From Halioxenophilus sp964342265 (GTDB lineage Bacteria > Pseudomonadota > Gammaproteobacteria > Pseudomonadales > Cellvibrionaceae), in NCBI GenBank assembly GCA_964342265.1, contig CAYFFE010000050.1, forward strand, positions 1-25,857: DNA of 25,857 nucleotides, given 5' to 3'. The notes under the pieces are model-generated. The model did not search any database. It was given only the letters and a program-made list of their open reading frames with translations, and was not told the DNA's origin. A program made the translations under genes and the position numbers. Below are positions 22,099 to 25,857 of the stretch, in pieces; the first letter of the stretch is position 1, and each line of letters opens with the position of its first letter.

Positions 22099-25000
22099 CC
22101 GGCTTTTTTTATTTCCTCGATTAATTGCTGTTTTTGTTGTTTTACTTCATTTAATCTTTGATAGATATTGTCGGCGTTGTCTTGTGCTGCTGCGGACTTT
22201 AAATTATTGCACGTTTGCATAAGCGCATGCGCGCCGACAATTTTGGCTGAGCCGATTACCGCATCACAGGCGGAAGAAATACTTGTGTGATCGCCTTGTT
22301 GATAGGCCTCGGTCATTTTTGTAATGTTTTCATCCAGCACTTTATAAAACATGGTCAGTGCGCGTTCAATTTTATCTTGGTCGTCGGCAAATCGGTTGAG
22401 AAGTACGTGTTTGTCCCACAAAACCAATGGCTGAGGGGCTGTGGTAAATTCATCGTTCGATAACCACTCATCAATTGCCTGCAATAAGTCGTTGCGGGCA
22501 ATGGGTTTGGTGAGATAATCGTTCATACCACTGGATAAACACAGCTCGCGATCACCGCGCAAAGCGTTGGCCGTAAGAGCAATAATGGGGACTTTTTGAT
22601 AGGCGCTCCCGGCCACGCCGGCACGGATTTTTTGGGATGCGTCAAAACCATTCATCTCTGGCATTTGGCAGTCCATTAAAATTAAATCAAACAATGGCTG
22701 GCCATCCTTTTGGCTGCGATTAAGCGCTTCAATGGCTTCTAACCCGTTGCCGGCAACCTCAGAAACAATACCAATGCCCGCTAGCATTTCTAACACCACT
22801 TCTTGGTTAATGCTGTTATCTTCTACAAGTAAGAGCCGATGATTGAACGTTGGCAAAGATTTTTTGGGCGCGGCGGTTAAATTGGGTTTGGTTTTTAACA
22901 GGTGTTCGTTAATAAACGGCAGTTGTTTGTTGCCCGCTACAATTTGCAAGGTGGCGTATAGGTCGTTGGGGGGGAGCGGTTTTAATAATGAGCCCGAGAA
23001 ACCGGCATTTTGCAAGCGCTGTTGGTTAGTGTCCTCCATAGACGAGGACACCAATATCAGTGGTGCTTTTGGCTCGTGAGGCAGTTTGTGATACTCGCGG
23101 GCAAATTGGTAGCCGTTTTTATCCGGCATATTGGAGTCCACCAAAATAACATCCACGGGAATAGATTGCTGGCAGATGCTGATGGCCTGATCCACACCGT
23201 CGGCGGTAATGGTTTCCACTTGCCATTGAGTGAGTAACGACTGAAAAATCTCTCGATTGATGGCGTTGTCGTCGATGATCAGTACCGTAATGCCTTCTGG
23301 AATGGCTGTTTCTAGCCAGGTGTTGTCGTGGCTCGTTTGGCTTTTTTCGAGTATGACATTAAAAAAGAAATTACTGCCTTTACCCGGTGTGCTGGTAACC
23401 GAAATGCTGCCACCCATTAATTGCGTTAACTTGCGGCAAATGGTTAGTCCCAAGCCTGTGCCGCCGTATTGGCGGGTGGTGGAAGAGTCCGCCTGGGTAA
23501 AGGATTCAAATAAGTGGGTAATTTTGTCTTCGGCAATACCAATGCCCGAGTCTTCTACCGAGCAATGCAGCAATAAATAATCGCCGTCTTCTTTTAATTT
23601 GGCTCTCAATACCACCTGGCCTTGATGGGTGAATTTAATAGCGTTGTTAATCAGGTTGTTAACGATTTGGCGCAATCGGCCAGGATCACCTCGCGCCATT
23701 TGTTGCGATAACCCCGATAAATCCAAAGCCAACTCCAGGCCTTTTTCATGGGCTTTAACCGCAAAGGTTTCCAGTGCCGCGCACAGGGTGTCGTGCAGAT
23801 TAAAGTCAACGTTTTCCAGCTCGACTTTGTCGGCCTCTATTTTGGAAAGATCTAAAATGTCGTTAATGATGGCCAATAAGCCGTTGGCGCTGTCTTTGGC
23901 GATTTTGATTTTTTTATAGCTGTCGGTATCGAGGTTTTTATTGGCCAGTAATTCCAACATACCGAGTACGCCGTTAAGCGGCGTGCGGATCTCGTGGCTC
24001 ATGGAGGCCAAAAATTCGCTCTTGGCTCGATTGGCCATTTCGGCGGCTTGGGCGGCGTTGCGCAGTTGCTGTTCTAGGTATTTACGTTCCGAAATATCAC
24101 GCACCAGGCCAATAAAATAATGGGTATTGTTGATATCGATGCGGCTTACTTTTATCTCTACGGGAACCTGCGAACCGTCTTTTTTTAACGCCGTTAAATC
24201 ACGCTCTTTACCGATGATGTCGAACTGCTTATTGAATTTAGAAAACTTGAGGTAGTTATCGTGGTGCCGGGCCTGATCGGCGCTCATGAGGGTGTTAATG
24301 CTTTCGCCCAATATTTCGCTTTCTTGATAGCCCAATAATTGCGCGGCGGTATGGTTGAATAAAACAATTTGCCCTTTAGCGTCGATCATAATCAGGGCTT
24401 CGTTCATGCCTTCGAGAATGGTTTCTTGCAGATTTTTCTGCTGAGCCAAATCTTTCAAACTTTGGTGCAAAGCCTGATTCATGGATTGATTGGCTTTTTC
24501 TAATTTTTGTTTTTTAACGAAGGTAACCATTTGTTGGCTGAGTTCTGTTTGATAGGCAAACCACAGCGCGACGCCGTAGGCTAAAAAGCGCAGTAAATGC
24601 CAGCCCCACCAGGATAAATCCCACAGGCTCGATTGTTGAAACATGGTGGCGGCCAGACCAAACATGGCGCAGTGCAAAATAAACAGCAGATCGTCGGACT
24701 TGGGGTTTTGTCGGTGGCTCAGGTACAGGCGCACGGCGGCTGCGAGCAGTAAAATACCGCCCGTCATGTTGAGCACTTTCGCCGTTGGCGTAAAACCGTT
24801 GTCGCCCACCATGGTGGGCGCCCAGCTGGGCGAAATTACCGCTGATACGCCGATGACCATCGCGAGCGAAAAAGTGCCCAATAACCAGCGCATTCCAAAG
24901 TATTTTTGCCAGCGGGCGGGCAAGCACACAACGGCAAACAATAAACCGCCGTAACAGGTGGCTAAAGAATGCAAAAACACAAAGGCTTGGCCGGGGTGGG

Positions 25001-25277
25001 TGAGTACGTGGCAGGCGTCTAGCGTGCCCATACCCAATAACGCTGCGGCTATTTGCTTGTTATAACTGGTGCCGGCTTGGTATTTGTCGAGGTTAATCAG
25101 CAGCAAGCCCACATAAAAAGCGATGAGGGCTCCTGCCACTTCCATGGCGGAGTGAATGGGTTCGTGCACCCAGCGCCACTCGGCTAGAAGCGTTTGGCCC
25201 AGCCACAGAGAAAGAATGTGCAGGGCCAAGGTTACGGCAATAATGTAACCAATCAGGTGGGCTTTGCGGCTGTTCAC
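22095..25277 (-). CDS. Membrane hybrid histidine kinase: 7TM sensor, PAS, HisKA, ATPase, two receivers, Hpt-like domain
   Basis: A 1060-aa protein with a GTG start preceded by AGGTG. Residues about 8-245 form seven or so membrane segments of a MASE3-like sensor, with His/Glu inside or near helices (WVHEPIHSAMEV, DACHVLTHPG, FLHSLA). PAS about 285-395 (GMNEALIMIDAKGQIV) is followed by HisKA with His428 in SHEIRTPLNG, then a HATPase domain (NNLINNAIKF, GIGIAED, GGTGLGL). Receiver 1 has Asp714 (VDSNMPDKNG), receiver 2 has Asp869 (MDCQMPEMNG). The C-terminal Hpt-like helix bundle (about 955-1060) reads CDAVIGSAKIVGAHAL where family members have AHTLKGSA-type: the phospho-accepting His is Asp1005 and the Lys is Ile. 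It should autophosphorylate but cannot pass phosphate through this Hpt domain. The target regulator is not in the window. Confidence 0.95.
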   Translation of the reverse strand: MNSRKAHLIGYIIAVTLALHILSLWLGQTLLAEWRWVHEPIHSAMEVAGALIAFYVGLLLINLDKYQAGTSYNKQIAAALLGMGTLDACHVLTHPGQAFVFLHSLATCYGGLLFAVVCLPARWQKYFGMRWLLGTFSLAMVIGVSAVISPSWAPTMVGDNGFTPTAKVLNMTGGILLLAAAVRLYLSHRQNPKSDDLLFILHCAMFGLAATMFQQSSLWDLSWWGWHLLRFLAYGVALWFAYQTELSQQMVTFVKKQKLEKANQSMNQALHQSLKDLAQQKNLQETILEGMNEALIMIDAKGQIVLFNHTAAQLLGYQESEILGESINTLMSADQARHHDNYLKFSKFNKQFDIIGKERDLTALKKDGSQVPVEIKVSRIDINNTHYFIGLVRDISERKYLEQQLRNAAQAAEMANRAKSEFLASMSHEIRTPLNGVLGMLELLANKNLDTDSYKKIKIAKDSANGLLAIINDILDLSKIEADKVELENVDFNLHDTLCAALETFAVKAHEKGLELALDLSGLSQQMARGDPGRLRQIVNNLINNAIKFTHQGQVVLRAKLKEDGDYLLLHCSVEDSGIGIAEDKITHLFESFTQADSSTTRQYGGTGLGLTICRKLTQLMGGSISVTSTPGKGSNFFFNVILEKSQTSHDNTWLETAIPEGITVLIIDDNAINREIFQSLLTQWQVETITADGVDQAISICQQSIPVDVILVDSNMPDKNGYQFAREYHKLPHEPKAPLILVSSSMEDTNQQRLQNAGFSGSLLKPLPPNDLYATLQIVAGNKQLPFINEHLLKTKPNLTAAPKKSLPTFNHRLLLVEDNSINQEVVLEMLAGIGIVSEVAGNGLEAIEALNRSQKDGQPLFDLILMDCQMPEMNGFDASQKIRAGVAGSAYQKVPIIALTANALRGDRELCLSSGMNDYLTKPIARNDLLQAIDEWLSNDEFTTAPQPLVLWDKHVLLNRFADDQDKIERALTMFYKVLDENITKMTEAYQQGDHTSISSACDAVIGSAKIVGAHALMQTCNNLKSAAAQDNADNIYQRLNEVKQQKQQLIEEIKKAG

Positions 25278-25343
25278 TCAGCACCTAACGAATAAAGAAT
25301 GTAATTACTCAGTTAAGCACACATTATTGGGTTTTTCCCCGAT

Positions 25344-25754
25344 TTAGCCGTCCATTCGGTATTCGCCGGCGTCGATCATGCCTTCTAATATGCTTAATAG
25401 TTGATGCGGGCTAATCAAACATCCGGGCTGATCTGGCCCAGGCATTATTTCCATCATGGCTTGCTCTTCGATGAGCATGGCCAGAGTGTGCTGCATAAAA
25501 TCTTCGAGCGATTCTGCCTGGGGTTGGTATTCGGCCCAGATACCGACAGCCGCTTCGCGGGCGTACTTTTGGTAGGGCCAAACGGGCAGGGTGGTTTCGG
25601 CCTCGGAGGATTCGCGAAAGATCCATTCGGTGCCGTCGTCCAGGCCCCAAACTTCTTCGGTTTCGAAGATGCGCATCAAAAAGTATTCGAGCTGCTGGGC
25701 GGCGGTTAGGGTTTTGGCGGCTTGGTATTCGTTGTCGTAGGGGGCGTAACGCAT
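25344..25754 (-). CDS. DUF2750-like small acidic protein
   Basis: A 136-aa acidic cytoplasmic protein with ATG at 25754 behind GGAG. VWGLDDGTEWIFRESSEAET followed by LPVWPYQKYAREAAVGIWAEY has the look of the DUF2750 family (a W-x-L/D-D start, a PVWP-x-x-x-YA core). The ending DLPG-type loop and a helix (QHTLAMLIEEQAMMEIMPGP) follow. Function is unknown. It lies upstream of the hybrid kinase on the same strand, with 66 bases between them. I see no terminator in that gap, so co-transcription is possible. Confidence 0.75.
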   Translation of the reverse strand: MRYAPYDNEYQAAKTLTAAQQLEYFLMRIFETEEVWGLDDGTEWIFRESSEAETTLPVWPYQKYAREAAVGIWAEYQPQAESLEDFMQHTLAMLIEEQAMMEIMPGPDQPGCLISPHQLLSILEGMIDAGEYRMDG

Positions 25755-25857
25755 GGGCTTCTCCGTTATAGGAAACTCTGATTAACTTATCCCTGAGTTA
25801 ATTGCCGTGCGGTAATTGAAAATGTCATTTCCAATTACCTCCCAAAATCAACCACTT
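25755..25857. other. Right-hand edge, no feature
   Basis: About 100 bases upstream of the DUF2750-like gene. GGTAATTGAAAATGTCATTTCCAATTACC forms a short hairpin (GGTAATTG / CAATTACC, about 25811-25839). No coding frame is seen. Confidence 0.4.

Noticed and set aside
1..25857. CRISPR arrays, tRNA or rRNA genes, phage or transposon genes
   Set aside because: Read for them on both strands; no regularly spaced direct repeats, cloverleaf-like sequences or recognisable mobile-element cores were found.

Overview
The window looks like a chromosomal stretch of a marine or plant-polymer-associated gammaproteobacterium, probably of the Cellvibrionaceae (Teredinibacter/Saccharophagus/Cellvibrio relatives). 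This is inferred from a YgiQ radical-SAM protein, gammaproteobacterial small regulators (YdcH, DksA/TraR and YegP types), a soluble chemoreceptor with a zinc-binding CZB domain, a secreted nuclease with binding modules, and a NifX-type protein that hints at nitrogen fixation. I see no rRNA, tRNA, CRISPR array or intact insertion sequence.

Layout. 1-1506 (minus): the start of an uncharacterised protein, cut by the window edge, preceded by a 418-aa protein that resembles an ISL3-type transposase N-terminus fused to three repeats. 1507-2006: a non-coding stretch dense in ACAGGT/ACCTGT motifs. 2007-2978 (minus): a stand-alone acetaldehyde-dehydrogenase-like oxidoreductase. 3640-5471 (minus): a tail-anchored double-FHA protein and a ROK sugar kinase. 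5862-8418 (plus): ygiQ with an overlapping small HNH protein. 8460-9848 (minus): a soluble chemoreceptor interrupted by one in-frame TAA. 10075-12003 (minus): a secreted multidomain endonuclease I. 12284-13003 (plus): an orphan ParA/MinD-like ATPase, converging on a TPR/TonB-C-like envelope protein (13071-14387, minus). 14657-15322 (plus): an exported redoxin.

15607-25857 is a mosaic of small genes: a Nif11-like peptide, a Cys-rich orphan behind a Fur-box-like palindrome, a YdcH-like plus DksA/TraR-like pair, a Nudix hydrolase plus methyltransferase pair, a YegP-like protein, an unknown 149-aa protein, a NifX-like protein, a leucine-rich-repeat protein, a 1060-aa hybrid histidine kinase, and a DUF2750-like protein.

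The most notable points are these. (1) The chemoreceptor is split in frame just after its signalling tip, separating the tip from the return helix and CZB domain. (2) The hybrid kinase has a C-terminal Hpt-like domain whose phospho-acceptor His is Asp and whose usual Lys is Ile. (3) The ISL3-like fold has lost its cysteines and carries triple C-terminal repeats. (4) At least six unrelated, degenerate short tandem-repeat blocks lie between genes, several starting at or near a stop codon. (5) A Fur-box-like palindrome and a sigma54-like element lie upstream of uncharacterised genes near nifX. I found no single convincing new multi-gene system. All family assignments were made by eye from motifs, without database searches.
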